Origin: Symbioplanes lichenis
Lineage (GTDB): Bacteria > Actinomycetota > Actinomycetes > Mycobacteriales > Micromonosporaceae
Assembly (NCBI RefSeq): GCF_030709675.1
Contig: NZ_JAUZQD010000011.1
Span: 124,001 to 188,000 of the forward strand
DNA: 64,000 bases
Direction of reading: 5' to 3'
Part shown: one piece after another, positions 33,449 through 41,262 of the stretch
How positions within the stretch are numbered: position 1 is the first letter of the stretch
How the letters are laid out: each line of letters opens with the position of its first letter
The notes under the pieces: generated by a model
Told to the model about the DNA's origin: nothing
What the model saw: the letters and a program-made list of their open reading frames with translations, nothing else
Database searches by the model: none
Translations under genes and position numbers: made by a program

Positions 33449-34608
33449 CAGGCGAGCGCCATCGTCACGAGGGTCAGCGCGTGCGTGCCGAGCGAGCCGC
33501 GGACCCGGGCGATCTCGCCGAGCGTGTAGGCACCGCCGAAGGGCACGTCACCCAGGGCCTTGCGCAGGGCTTCGACTTCCTCGCGTACGCCGTCCGCGCC
33601 GAGTTCCCCCAGCCGGCCCCCGCAGTCGAAGGCGAGCACGCCCAGCGGGTCCCGTCCCCCCAGCGCGTCCAGGGCCTCCCGGCAGGAAGCCTCCGCCCCG
33701 GCGATCATCGAATCGCGATCGCCCGCCATCCGCCAGCAGATGCTGCCCTGGGGCATGGTCGCCAGCCCCGTCACCGACCTGTCGTCCGCGTTCGCCTCGG
33801 TGATCACGCGCATGTCCTCGCCGCTGCGCCGCGACAACCCGAGCGCCTCCATCCGGCGGCCCGGCGTGAGGAGGGCATCGGTGGGAGCCAGTCCCCGGTG
33901 GCGCAGGAGCACGTCGAGCGCGTGCTCGCCGTCCAGCTCGAGGATCCGGCGCTGGTCGCTGCGGGTGATGACCATCGGCGGCTCGACCCGGTGCCAGCCG
34001 TGCCCGACGCCGATGCCGATCGGGGCGTCCGAGCCGATCCCGACCCCGATCACCGCCCCGGTGACCACGCGGTCGCCGTGGAACTGATAGGACCGCGCGC
34101 CGCCCTTGTCGTGCGCGGTCAGCCCGCCGACCAGGGGCACGGCGGCGCCGAGCACCGAGTAGGCGCCGCGGACGATCTCGTGCGGGTTGCCCGACATGCC
34201 CTCGCACAGCAACAGGAGGGCCTGGTGCGGGCGGTCGATGCCGGTCAGGGCCGCGGCGACCTCCGCCCCGGCCTCGCGGTGACCGTTGCCGCCCACGTAC
34301 GCGAGACGCGTACCCACCTGAAAGCCGTCACCACCCAGGGCCGTGACCGACACGCCGCCCCGGCTCGCCCCGCCGGTCGAGGAAAGCTCGCCCAGGGCCG
34401 TCCCGCCGACGATCGCCGGCTCCGGTCCGGCCTCCGCGCGCACGGCGTCCAGCAGCGCGGGCAGGTCATGGCCCGCCGAGGCGAAGACGAAGACCGCTTG
34501 CGGGGTACGCCCGGCGAGCGCGACCGTCGTCGCCTCGGCCCCGGCCTTCGCGGAGTCGGACGCGGCGCTGTGACCCGCACCGAACCACCGACCCGGGGTG
34601 CTCTGCAT
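33448..34608 (-). CDS. FIST-domain sensory protein
   Basis: 386 residues containing an N-terminal FIST domain (about 25-210; VFVFASAGHDLPALLDAVRA, IVGGTALGELSS, LLLCEGMSGNP) and a C-terminal FIST_C domain (about 215-385; CWRMAGDRDSMIAGAEASC, LGVLAFDCGGRLGEL, VPFGGAYTLGEIARV). FIST proteins are predicted to bind small ligands, possibly amino acids, and are often encoded beside GGDEF/EAL or histidine kinase genes, as here. No membrane segment, so it is cytoplasmic. Confidence 0.93.
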   Translation of the reverse strand: MQSTPGRWFGAGHSAASDSAKAGAEATTVALAGRTPQAVFVFASAGHDLPALLDAVRAEAGPEPAIVGGTALGELSSTGGASRGGVSVTALGGDGFQVGTRLAYVGGNGHREAGAEVAAALTGIDRPHQALLLLCEGMSGNPHEIVRGAYSVLGAAVPLVGGLTAHDKGGARSYQFHGDRVVTGAVIGVGIGSDAPIGIGVGHGWHRVEPPMVITRSDQRRILELDGEHALDVLLRHRGLAPTDALLTPGRRMEALGLSRRSGEDMRVITEANADDRSVTGLATMPQGSICWRMAGDRDSMIAGAEASCREALDALGGRDPLGVLAFDCGGRLGELGADGVREEVEALRKALGDVPFGGAYTLGEIARVRGSLGTHALTLVTMALA

Positions 34609-34656
34609 GACCTCCCTATCGGCAGGTGGCCCGCATCACTGAGCTAGCTTGTTCGC

Positions 34657-35172
34657 GTGACTGACTCTGACCTCGCGCGGCAGGTCCGCGACGTGAGCCG
34701 GCTGACCGGCGAGTTCACCCTCCGCTCCGGCCGGATCGCCAACGAATACTTCGACAAGTACCAGTTCGAGGCGGACCCGCTCCTGCTCGACAAGCTCGCC
34801 GAGCGGATGGCCGTCCTCATCCCCGAGGGCACCGAGGTGCTGGCGGGCCTCGAGATGGGCGGCATCGCCGTGGTCACCGCCGTCGCGCGCCACGCCAAGC
34901 TGCCCACGGCCTTCGTCCGCAAGCAGGCCAAAAAGTACGGCACCGCCCGGCTCGCCGAGGGCGCCGAGGTCGCCGGCCGGCGTGTCCTCGTCGTCGAGGA
35001 CGTGGTGACCTCCGGCGGCCAGGTCGTCCTCTCCACCGCCGACCTGCGCAAGCTCGGCGCGCACGTGGATCACGCGCTGTGCGTCATCGACCGGCAGGAG
35101 GGCGGCTCCGAGGCGCTCGCGGCCGAGGGGATCACGCTGCGGGCGCTGCTGACCCGCGAGGATCTGGCCTAG
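34657..35172 (+). CDS. pyrE: orotate phosphoribosyltransferase
   Basis: Orotate plus PRPP to orotidine-5'-phosphate in pyrimidine synthesis. 171 residues from a GTG. The family N-terminus (TGEFTLRSGRIANEYFDKYQ), the flexible-loop segment AFVRKQAKKYGTARLAEG and the PRPP-binding motif VLVVEDVVTSGGQ are present. It stands alone, with no other pyr genes nearby. The last 41 bp overlap the convergent cutA gene. Confidence 0.95.
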   Translation: MTDSDLARQVRDVSRLTGEFTLRSGRIANEYFDKYQFEADPLLLDKLAERMAVLIPEGTEVLAGLEMGGIAVVTAVARHAKLPTAFVRKQAKKYGTARLAEGAEVAGRRVLVVEDVVTSGGQVVLSTADLRKLGAHVDHALCVIDRQEGGSEALAAEGITLRALLTREDLA

Positions 35173-35485
35173 TTTCCTCCCGGATCCATTCCAGGTACGC
35201 GGGATTGCCGCCCACGATCGGCAGAGCGAAGACGCAGGGTACGTCGTACGGGTGCTCGGCGTCGGCCCGCGCGACGATCTCGGGCACGAGCGAGGCGCGG
35301 GTGTGCAGGGCGACCCGCGCCTCGGGCTCGTCGTGCACCTCGCCCGCCCAGCGATAGATCGACCGGATGCTGGTCACCTGCTGCCCGCACGCCGCGAGCC
35401 GGTCCCCGACCAGCCGCCTCGTGAACGCGGCGAGCCACTCCGACCCGGCCGCCGTGATGACGACCTCACAGACGTCCTCGCTCAC
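35132..35485 (-). CDS. cutA: divalent-cation tolerance protein CutA
   Basis: 117 residues from a GTG at 35485. CutA forms stable trimers linked to copper tolerance in E. coli; the molecular role is unsettled. Visible family features: VVITAAGSEWLAAFTRRLVG, LAACGQQVTSIRSIYRWAGEV, ARVALHTRASLVPEIVARA, HPYDVPCVFALPIVGGNPAY and LEWIREET. The start overlaps the stop of the MerR-family gene (GTGA), so the regulator and cutA form an operon. The 3' end overlaps pyrE by 41 bp. Confidence 0.95.
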   Translation of the reverse strand: MSEDVCEVVITAAGSEWLAAFTRRLVGDRLAACGQQVTSIRSIYRWAGEVHDEPEARVALHTRASLVPEIVARADAEHPYDVPCVFALPIVGGNPAYLEWIREETRPDPRGSAAPAA

Positions 35486-35850
35486 GCGTGAGTCACCACA
35501 CACCCGTTGCTGGGGCTCGTGGTCGAGGCAATGACGTCGTCGAGCCTGTCCCGCGTCCGGATCAGCGTGGTGATCTGCGCGTCGATCCGCTCCCGCTCGG
35601 CGGCCAGAATGGCGCGCGACTCCGGCGTGCTCTCCTTGGCGTCGACACACGGCAGCAGGCTGGCAATGGTGCTGCTGGACAACCCGGCGCTGTAGAGCAT
35701 CTGAATCAGCTGCACCCGCTCGACAGCCGGATCCGGATAGTGCCGCTGCCCGCTGGCGCTGCGCTCCGCCCACAGCAGCCGCTGCTCCTCGTAGTAGCGC
35801 AGCGCCCGCACACTCACGCCCGCCTTCGTCGCCAGCTCCCCGATCCGCAC
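35482..35850 (-). CDS. MerR-family transcriptional regulator
   Basis: 122 residues from a GTG. The winged HTH (RIGELATKAGVSVRALRYYEEQRLLW, then GQRHYPDPAVERVQLIQML) is followed by the dimerisation helix (SRAILAAERERIDAQITTLI). The sole cysteines are Cys68 (LPCVDAK) and one near the C-terminus (NGCVVTH); the typical metal-sensing CuxR/MerR cysteine set is absent. Sits upstream of cutA with a 4-bp overlap, so it probably controls cutA and itself through the dyad at 35866. Confidence 0.93.
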   Translation of the reverse strand: MRIGELATKAGVSVRALRYYEEQRLLWAERSASGQRHYPDPAVERVQLIQMLYSAGLSSSTIASLLPCVDAKESTPESRAILAAERERIDAQITTLIRTRDRLDDVIASTTSPSNGCVVTHA

Positions 35851-35865
35851 CCCAGCTCCTCACCT

Positions 35866-35881
35866 CTGACGTCAACGTCAG
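35866..35881 (-). promoter_or_regulatory. perfect dyad operator upstream of merR-cutA
   Basis: CTGACGTTGACGTCAG is a 7-2-7 perfect inverted repeat, 15 bp before the MerR-family start. Position and symmetry fit the binding site of the regulator itself. No clear -35/-10 pair with the long MerR spacer was found. Confidence 0.6.
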
Positions 35882-36004
35882 GTCCCAGCGTAGCTCCGGC
35901 TGGGTCACCTTCCGCCGAAACCCGGTCTGAGCTGCTGTTTTGTAGGTGGGGGGTATCCGATTTCGCGGCTGACGGCGCGTCGGATAGTATTGACCAGCAC
36001 GCAG

Positions 36005-36081
36005 CGGGGTGTGGCGCAGCTTGGTAGCGCGCTACGTTCGGGACGTAGAGGCCGCAGGTTCAAATCCTGTCACCCCGACCA
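36005..36081 (+). tRNA. tRNA-Pro (anticodon CGG)
   Basis: Acceptor arms CGGGGTG and CACCCCG pair. The D arm reads GCGCAGCTTGGTAGCGC, the anticodon arm CTACGTTCGGGACGTAG gives anticodon CGG, and the T arm contains GCAGGTTCAAATCCTGT. CCA is encoded. Reads CCG codons. Confidence 0.97.
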
Positions 36082-36631
36082 TGTGCGACGTCAGGGCCGG
36101 TTCCTTCGGGAGCTGGCCCTGACTGCTTTCCGGGTCGTGCCTGGGCGGGCCTTGGCTGTTTCTCCGGCGCGTGTCTGAGCGCGCCCCGGCTGCTTCCCGC
36201 TTGCCCCCGGCTGCTTCCCGCTTGCCCCCGGCTGCTTCCCGCTTGCCCCCGGCTGCTTCCCGCCTGACTGCTTTCTCCTGCCCCGAGCTGGCCTGCCTGC
36301 ATCTCCGCCTGCCTCGGTCCGGCCGCCGCCAACTCCAACTCTGCTCCAACTTTCTCCAACAACTTGGAGCAAACGCGTCGTTGCGGCAGCTCAGGCCTTG
36401 GTCAGGCGGCCCTTGCCCGCCGCCGTCCGCATGGTGCGGGGTTCGAGGCCGGGCCGCTTCTCGCATCACCCTCCGGTCCTCGGGAGTCGGCCGTTTCTTG
36501 CGTCGGCGGCGGTGCTCGGAGTCCGCGCCTCTCGCATCGCCCGCGGTGGCCCGGAGCCGGTGCCGACGAGCGGCAGGGGGGTGTGAGGGGGAGCGCCGCG
36601 AGCCGGCCGTCGGCGCGGGGATGATCGGGCC
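36082..36631. other. 550-bp stretch without a convincing gene
   Basis: It holds a 21-bp tandem array (36183-36266) and an inverted repeat GCTCCAA / TTGGAGC (36343-36370) that may end the tRNA transcript. The open frames here read as repeated KREAAGG-type or Arg/Pro-rich sequence with no family resemblance. No integrase, attachment-site duplicate or transposase is visible despite the tRNA 3' end being a common integration target. Confidence 0.6.
36183..36266. repeat. 21-bp tandem repeat, four copies
   Basis: Four head-to-tail units of the form CCCCCGGCTGCTTCCCGCTTG; the second and third are identical, the first starts with G, and the fourth differs at one base near its end. The unit is seven codons long, so any frame stays open through it. 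Located about 100 bp past tRNA-Pro. Confidence 0.95.
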
Positions 36632-36654
36632 GCGCGCCGGGGTGGCCGGCGCGC
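36632..36654 (-). terminator. hairpin downstream of the metallophosphoesterase gene
   Basis: Perfect 9-bp arms GCGCGCCGG / CCGGCGCGC with a five-base loop, 16 bp past the stop codon on the minus strand. No U-tract. Confidence 0.65.
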
Positions 36655-36670
36655 GGGTCGTGGGGTGGGG

Positions 36671-37564
36671 TCAGCGCGGGATCAGGGTGAGGATCGAGGC
36701 TTCCGGGCGGCACGCGAAGCGGATCGGGGCCGTCGGGTGGGTGCCGAGGCCGGCGGAGACGTGGAGCCAGGAGTCGGAGCCCGGCCAGCGGTGGAGGCCC
36801 TTGGCCATCGTGCGGGGGAGGTCGCAGTTGGTGGTCAGGGCGCCGTAGGTGGGGACGCAGACCTGGCCGCCGTGGGTGTGGCCGGCGAGCATCAGGGCGA
36901 AGCCGTCGGCGGCCATGGCGTCGAGGACGCGCCGGGCGGGGGTGTGGGTGACGCCGAAGTGGAGGTCGGTGTCGGGGGTGGCGGGGCCGGCGACCGAGGG
37001 GTAGTCGTCGCGGTCGATGTGGGGGTCGTCGACGCCGGCGAGTTCGATGGTGCGGCCGCCGGCCTTGAGGGTGGTGCGGGCGTTGTTGAGGTCGGCCCAG
37101 CCCGATTCGGTGAGGGCGGTGCGCAGGGTCTCGGTGGGCAGCTCGACGCCCTGGACGTATTCGCCGGTGCCGAAGACGTACTTGAGGGGGTTCTTCCAGA
37201 CCGGGCCCCGGTAGTCGTTGGAGCCGAAGACGAAGGCGCCGGGGAAGGCGAGGAGGGGGCCGAGGGCGCGCAGGACGCCGGGGACCGCGTCGGGGGAGGA
37301 CAGGTTGTCGCCCGTGACCACGACGAGGTCGGGGTCGGTGCCGGCGAGGGCGGCGATCCAGGACTGCTTGCGGTGCTGGTCCGGCATCATGTGCAGGTCC
37401 GACAGGTGGAGGATGCGCAGCGGCTCGGCGTCGGGTTCGAGCACCGGGACGTCGACCCGCCGGAGCGTGAAGAGGTTGCGCTCGACCAGGGAGGCGTACG
37501 CGAAGGTGGCCGCGCCGGTGGCGGCCAGGGTGGCGGCGGCGGTGATAAAGGGGCGCTTGCGCAT
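36671..37564 (-). CDS. membrane-anchored metallophosphoesterase
   Basis: 297 residues from ATG 37564. One N-terminal membrane helix or uncleaved signal (FITAAATLAATGAATFAYAS). Calcineurin-like motifs in order: LRILHLSDLHM, VVTGDNL, VFGSNDY (in place of GNH(D/E)), HFGVTHTP and AGHTHGGQVCVP. Two metals are expected. Resembles YkuE-type enzymes and Rv3683, which is also next to ponA2 in M. tuberculosis. GSND instead of GNHD is a known variant of this subgroup. Divergent from yqeY. Confidence 0.93.
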   Translation of the reverse strand: MRKRPFITAAATLAATGAATFAYASLVERNLFTLRRVDVPVLEPDAEPLRILHLSDLHMMPDQHRKQSWIAALAGTDPDLVVVTGDNLSSPDAVPGVLRALGPLLAFPGAFVFGSNDYRGPVWKNPLKYVFGTGEYVQGVELPTETLRTALTESGWADLNNARTTLKAGGRTIELAGVDDPHIDRDDYPSVAGPATPDTDLHFGVTHTPARRVLDAMAADGFALMLAGHTHGGQVCVPTYGALTTNCDLPRTMAKGLHRWPGSDSWLHVSAGLGTHPTAPIRFACRPEASILTLIPR

Positions 37565-37589
37565 GGGAGCCAGAGTAGTTTGGGCGTCC

Positions 37590-38042
37590 ATGGGAACGCT
37601 GAAAGACCGCCTGAACGATGATCTGCACACCGCGATGAAGGCCCGGGACGAGCTCGGCACCTCCACGCTGCGCATGGCGCTCGCCGCCGTCCGCACCGCC
37701 GAGGTGTCCGGCGACGCCGCCCGGGAGCTGTCGGACGACGAGGTGCTCGCCGTGCTGACCAAGGAGGCGAAGAAGCGGCGGGAGGCCGCGACCGCCTTCT
37801 CGGGGGCCGGGCGGGCCGAGCAGGCCGCCAAGGAGAGCGCCGAGGGCGAGATCCTCGATCGCTACCTGCCGCAGCAGCTGTCCGACCAGGAGATCGCGAC
37901 GCTGGTCAAGGGCGCGCTCGAGGCGGGCGGCTTCACGAGCAAGGCGCAGATGGGCCCGGCCATGAAGGCCTCCCAGGCCGCCGTCGCCGGCCGGGCCGAG
38001 GGCGGCCGCGTCGCCGCCGAGGTCCGCCGCCAGCTCGCCTGA
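37590..38042 (+). CDS. GatB/YqeY domain protein
   Basis: 150 residues from the ATG at 37590. All-helical YqeY fold (LKDRLNDDLHTAMKARDELG, TLRMALAAVRTAEV, EILDRYLPQQLSDQEIATLV) corresponding to the tail domain of GatB; the role is thought to be tRNA-related amidation but is not established for stand-alone members. The end RAEGGRVAAEVRRQLA is family-typical. Its TGA starts a tandem array (see 38039). Confidence 0.93.
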   Translation: MGTLKDRLNDDLHTAMKARDELGTSTLRMALAAVRTAEVSGDAARELSDDEVLAVLTKEAKKRREAATAFSGAGRAEQAAKESAEGEILDRYLPQQLSDQEIATLVKGALEAGGFTSKAQMGPAMKASQAAVAGRAEGGRVAAEVRRQLA

Positions 38043-38104
38043 CCAAAGCGGGCAGCGCGGCTGACCAAAGCAGGCAGCGCGGCTGACCAAAGCAGGCAGC
38101 GCGG
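38039..38104 (+). repeat. 22-bp tandem repeat starting at the yqeY-like stop codon
   Basis: Three units CTGACCAAAGCNGGCAGCGC(GG), the last two identical. Each contains TGA in the position of the gene's own stop codon, and the array is followed by a fourth CTGA. Arrays of the same layout occur at 60514 and 62123. Confidence 0.95.
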
Positions 38105-38130
38105 CTGAGCCGCGCGCGGCGGGAAGCGAA

Positions 38131-38165
38131 ACGGGCGGGCCACCCGCGAAGGGTGACCCGCCCGT
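38131..38165 (-). terminator. terminator hairpin of the PBP gene
   Basis: ACGGGCGGG and CCCGCCCGT form a perfect 9-bp stem with an inner CACCC/GGGTG helix, 18 bp past the PBP stop. On the minus strand it is followed by TTTCG. It may serve both directions because yqeY is convergent. Confidence 0.8.
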
Positions 38166-38183
38166 CATGCGTGGAGCGGAAAA

Positions 38184-40616
38184 CTACCGCCCCGGCGGGT
38201 TGATGATGATCGGGCCGCCGTTGCCGCCCGGCCGGGGCTTCTTGTCGTCGTCCTTCTTGTCGTCGGGCTTCTCTTCCTTGCCCCGGCTGACCTCGATGCT
38301 GACGTAGCCGCCCTTGATGGTCCGGTTGCCCGGGTCGGTGCCGGCGGCCGTCCCCTTCGGGCAGTCCGACTCGACCTCCTGGCCGACCGAGGCGGTGAAG
38401 CCGGCGCCCTCGATGCGCGAGCGGGCGCTGTCGATGGAGGCGCACGTCACGTCGGGGATCGAGCGCTGGTCGCCCTCGGAGATCTTCTTCTCGCCCGGCT
38501 TCTTGAACTGGACCTTGGGCTTGCCCTTGAGGTAGTCGCGCATCGTGTCCCAGACGGCGGGGTTGACGATGTCGTGCGACATGCGGTCGGGGTGCGCCTG
38601 CCAGTCGGGGTTGACCAGGTAGCCGGCCACGGTGAGCGAGCTGCTGCCGATGATCAGCGACGCCGTCTTGTCGTGGTCGGTGGTGCCGGTCTTGCCGTAG
38701 ATCGGGTGGTCGATGATGCCGTGCGCCGCCGGGGCCGTGCGGCCCTTGCAGTTGCCGAGCTGCGCGGTGTCGCCGACCGGGCACCGGGCCGCGTCGAGGG
38801 CCGCCCGGGCGACGTCGGCCGAGGTGGCCCGCTCGCAGTGCGGCTTGCCGACGTCGAGCTTCTCGCCCTTGGGCGTGGTGATCTGCTCGACCGGGGTCGG
38901 CGCGCAGTACATGCCGTCGCCGGCCAGGGTGGCGTACGCGTTGGCCATGTCGAGCGGCGTGGACGCCGAGACGCCGAGGGTGAAGGCGCCCCACTGGTGG
39001 GCGGAGGCCTTGTCGTTGGCGAAGTCGTAGTCGTTCTTGGCGCGGAACTGGACGCCGAAGCGCTTGGCCACGTCGACGACCTTCTCGGCGCCGACCCGCT
39101 CCTGCAGCGGCACGAAGAAGGTGTTGACCGAGGCGCCGAAGCCGGTCCACATGTTGAAGACGCCGGCCTCCTTGGCCGAGGCGTTGGTCGGGCAGTAGTA
39201 CTTGCCGTTACACGTCGACGGGCCCGGCGCGATGATGTACTTCGAGACGTATTTCGCCGGGGCGTTGATCGAGTAGGCCAGCGGATAGCCGTTCTCCAGC
39301 GCCGCCACCATCGTGAACATCTTGAACACCGAGCCGGCCTGGTAGCCGTTGATGTCCCCGCCGCCGGTCATGAGCGGGTTGGTGGTGTTCGGATAGGTGG
39401 CCTTGACCTTCTGCTTCTTCTTGGCCGGGTCCGAGGAGAGCGGGTTCTTCGAGTCGTCCAGGTTGAACTTGCGGTTGGCGGCGAGCGCGCGGACCTTGCC
39501 GGTGCCGGGCTGCACGGCGGCGATCAGGAGAGCGTTGCGGTTCTTCTCCTTGATGTGGTCGGCGATGTTCTCGCGGGCCGCGCTCTGGGCCTCGATGTCG
39601 AGCGAGGTCTGGATGCGGTAGCCACCGCCCTTCAGGCGCCGCTCCCGGTCGTACGTGGTCGCGCCGAAGGCGTCCTGGGCCAGCCACCAGCGGTAGAAGT
39701 AGTCGCAGAAGAAGCCCCAGTTGTTGGTCTTCACCGAGACGCAGCCGTTGCCGACGTGCTGGACCGTGCGGCTGATCTTCGTCGCCTTCGCCTTGGTGGC
39801 CTCGTCGGCGGTGATGAAGCCCATCTCGACCATGTCGTTGACGACGTAGTTGCGGCGGTCGAGCGCCTGCGGGTAGCCGCTGGCCGTGGTCGGGTTGAAC
39901 GCGGTCGGGGCCTTCACCATGCTGGCCAGCAGCGCGGACTCGGCGACCGTGAGGTCCTTGGGCTTCTTCTTGAAGTAGACCTGGGCGGCCGCGGAGACGC
40001 CGTAGGCGCCGTTGCCGAAGGGAGCCTGGTTGAGGTAGTGCTCCAGGATCTCCTGCTTCGACATCTCCTTCTCGACCTGCATCGCGTACTTCATCTCGGT
40101 GACCTTGCGCTTCGGCGTGTCCTTGGTGGCGTCGACGACCTCCTGGGGGTTCGTCGCCGAATAGGCCAGGGACATGCGCACGTACTGCATGGTCAGCGTC
40201 GAGGCGCCCTGTTGCGACTTGCCGCTGTTGTTGCTCACGAATGCGCGGGCGACGCCCTTGAGGTCGACGCCGTTGTGGTTGAAGAACTCGTGATCCTCTG
40301 CGGCGACGATCGCGTCCTGCATGTTCTGCGAGATGTCCTTGAGAGCGACCTCGCTGCGGAACTCGTCGTAGAAGACGGCGATCTGCGTTTTGTTGTCGCT
40401 CGCGAAGATGCGGCTGATCTGGGGCGTGGTGGCCACTTTCAGCTCGCTCGGCAGACTCGCGAACGTCTCGCCGCCGGCCTTGGCCGCCAGGCCCGACATG
40501 GCGACCGCGGGGAATGCGGCCGCGGCGACGACCACGCCCGCCAGCAGGCCACAGATCAGCAGCGAGGTCGCATTGGCGAAGATGTTGTGATCGCGTCTGC
40601 GCATCCAGGAGGTCAC
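38184..40616 (-). CDS. ponA2: class A penicillin-binding protein with PASTA domain (PonA2-like)
   Basis: 810 residues from a GTG (an ATG four codons later is also possible). A membrane anchor (about 16-45) is followed by the GT51 glycosyltransferase domain with IVAAEDHEFFNHNGVD (catalytic Glu) and QGASTLTMQYVRM. The transpeptidase domain holds SVFK (active-site Ser, about residue 427), an SVN motif (GASVNTF) and KTGTTD (about 641). One PASTA domain (IPDVTCASIDSARSRIEGAG) and a Lys/Asp/Pro-rich tail close the protein. It polymerises and crosslinks peptidoglycan. Adjacent metallophosphoesterase and WhiB4-type genes match the M. tuberculosis ponA2 neighbourhood. Confidence 0.96.
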   Translation of the reverse strand: MTSWMRRRDHNIFANATSLLICGLLAGVVVAAAAFPAVAMSGLAAKAGGETFASLPSELKVATTPQISRIFASDNKTQIAVFYDEFRSEVALKDISQNMQDAIVAAEDHEFFNHNGVDLKGVARAFVSNNSGKSQQGASTLTMQYVRMSLAYSATNPQEVVDATKDTPKRKVTEMKYAMQVEKEMSKQEILEHYLNQAPFGNGAYGVSAAAQVYFKKKPKDLTVAESALLASMVKAPTAFNPTTASGYPQALDRRNYVVNDMVEMGFITADEATKAKATKISRTVQHVGNGCVSVKTNNWGFFCDYFYRWWLAQDAFGATTYDRERRLKGGGYRIQTSLDIEAQSAARENIADHIKEKNRNALLIAAVQPGTGKVRALAANRKFNLDDSKNPLSSDPAKKKQKVKATYPNTTNPLMTGGGDINGYQAGSVFKMFTMVAALENGYPLAYSINAPAKYVSKYIIAPGPSTCNGKYYCPTNASAKEAGVFNMWTGFGASVNTFFVPLQERVGAEKVVDVAKRFGVQFRAKNDYDFANDKASAHQWGAFTLGVSASTPLDMANAYATLAGDGMYCAPTPVEQITTPKGEKLDVGKPHCERATSADVARAALDAARCPVGDTAQLGNCKGRTAPAAHGIIDHPIYGKTGTTDHDKTASLIIGSSSLTVAGYLVNPDWQAHPDRMSHDIVNPAVWDTMRDYLKGKPKVQFKKPGEKKISEGDQRSIPDVTCASIDSARSRIEGAGFTASVGQEVESDCPKGTAAGTDPGNRTIKGGYVSIEVSRGKEEKPDDKKDDDKKPRPGGNGGPIIINPPGR

Positions 40617-40959
40617 GTGAGCAGGGTACGCGAAAAGCGCCCGTGTCCACGCGTCGAGAAGGTCACGGTTCGCCCAGAATGATTCTGTACCTCCGGTCGG
40701 TTGTGCGCTGCCGATTCTGAGGAATTCCCCGGAGATTTCTCCGTCCGGTCAGCCCGGGATGCCCGGAACTCCCGAGGTATACGTATTTGAGGGACAACGT
40801 TGCGTAATCGCCTGACTACGGAGCATGATGGTCCGGCGAGACATCGCAGTGACGCCGTGTGGCTCGGGGGACCCGGACACTCCGTTTCGGTTTTCCGCCG
40901 CGGACTGGCACGGGCTCGGCCGGCGTCAGGGGGTGAAAGGCAAGGGGGGACGGAACCAG
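40617..40959. other. divergent regulatory region between ponA2-like and wblA-like genes
   Basis: 343 bp without a convincing gene. The region near 40680-40810 is AT-rich for this genome (GATTCTGTACC, AGGAATTCCC, ATACGTATTTGAGGG) and most likely holds both promoters. A GTG-initiated N-terminal extension of the WhiB-like protein is open from about 40825 but has no family resemblance. No operator could be identified with confidence. Confidence 0.5.
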
Positions 40960-41262
40960 ATGGGAATGATCAGCGACTGGCCCAGCATGGCGGCGTGTCA
41001 GAGTGGCGACCCTGACGCGCTTTTCGTGCAGGGCGCCGAGCAGAACGTGGCCAAGAGGATCTGCCGCAGCTGCCCGGTCCGCTACGAATGCCTCGCGGAC
41101 GCACTCGACAATCGTATCGAGTTCGGCGTCTGGGGCGGCATGACCGAGCGGGAAAGGCGGGCCCTGCTGCGCCGCCACCCGCACGTGGCGAGCTGGCGCA
41201 AGATGTTCGAGGCCGCACTGCGCGAGAAGGGCGCTGACAAGGTGCTCGTCTCGACCCGTTGA
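40960..41262 (+). CDS. wblA: WhiB-family iron-sulfur regulator, WhiB4/WblA type
   Basis: 100 residues from the ATG at 40960, preceded by AAGGGGGGA. Four cluster cysteines: Cys13, Cys35, Cys38 and Cys44 (AACQSGDPD, ICRSCPVRYEC). The GVWGGMTERERRALLRR motif (55-71) is the WhiB turn and basic tail that contacts sigma factor and DNA. LFVQGAEQN and CLADALDNRIEFGVWGG resemble Streptomyces WblA and mycobacterial WhiB4, which respond to redox stress. Placement between ponA2 and the ArsA-like pair matches the WhiB4 locus. The stop abuts the convergent ATPase gene with no spacer. Confidence 0.93.
   Translation: MGMISDWPSMAACQSGDPDALFVQGAEQNVAKRICRSCPVRYECLADALDNRIEFGVWGGMTERERRALLRRHPHVASWRKMFEAALREKGADKVLVSTR

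Noticed and set aside
36183..36266. CRISPR array
   Set aside because: Units are directly adjacent with no spacers, and no cas genes are present.
36005..36670. Integrated element at tRNA-Pro
   Set aside because: No integrase, excisionase, transposase or duplicated tRNA end is visible; flanking genes are housekeeping.
38574..40682. 700-codon plus-strand frame antisense to the PBP gene
   Set aside because: Val/Arg/Gly-rich shadow frame; the minus strand has all PBP motifs.
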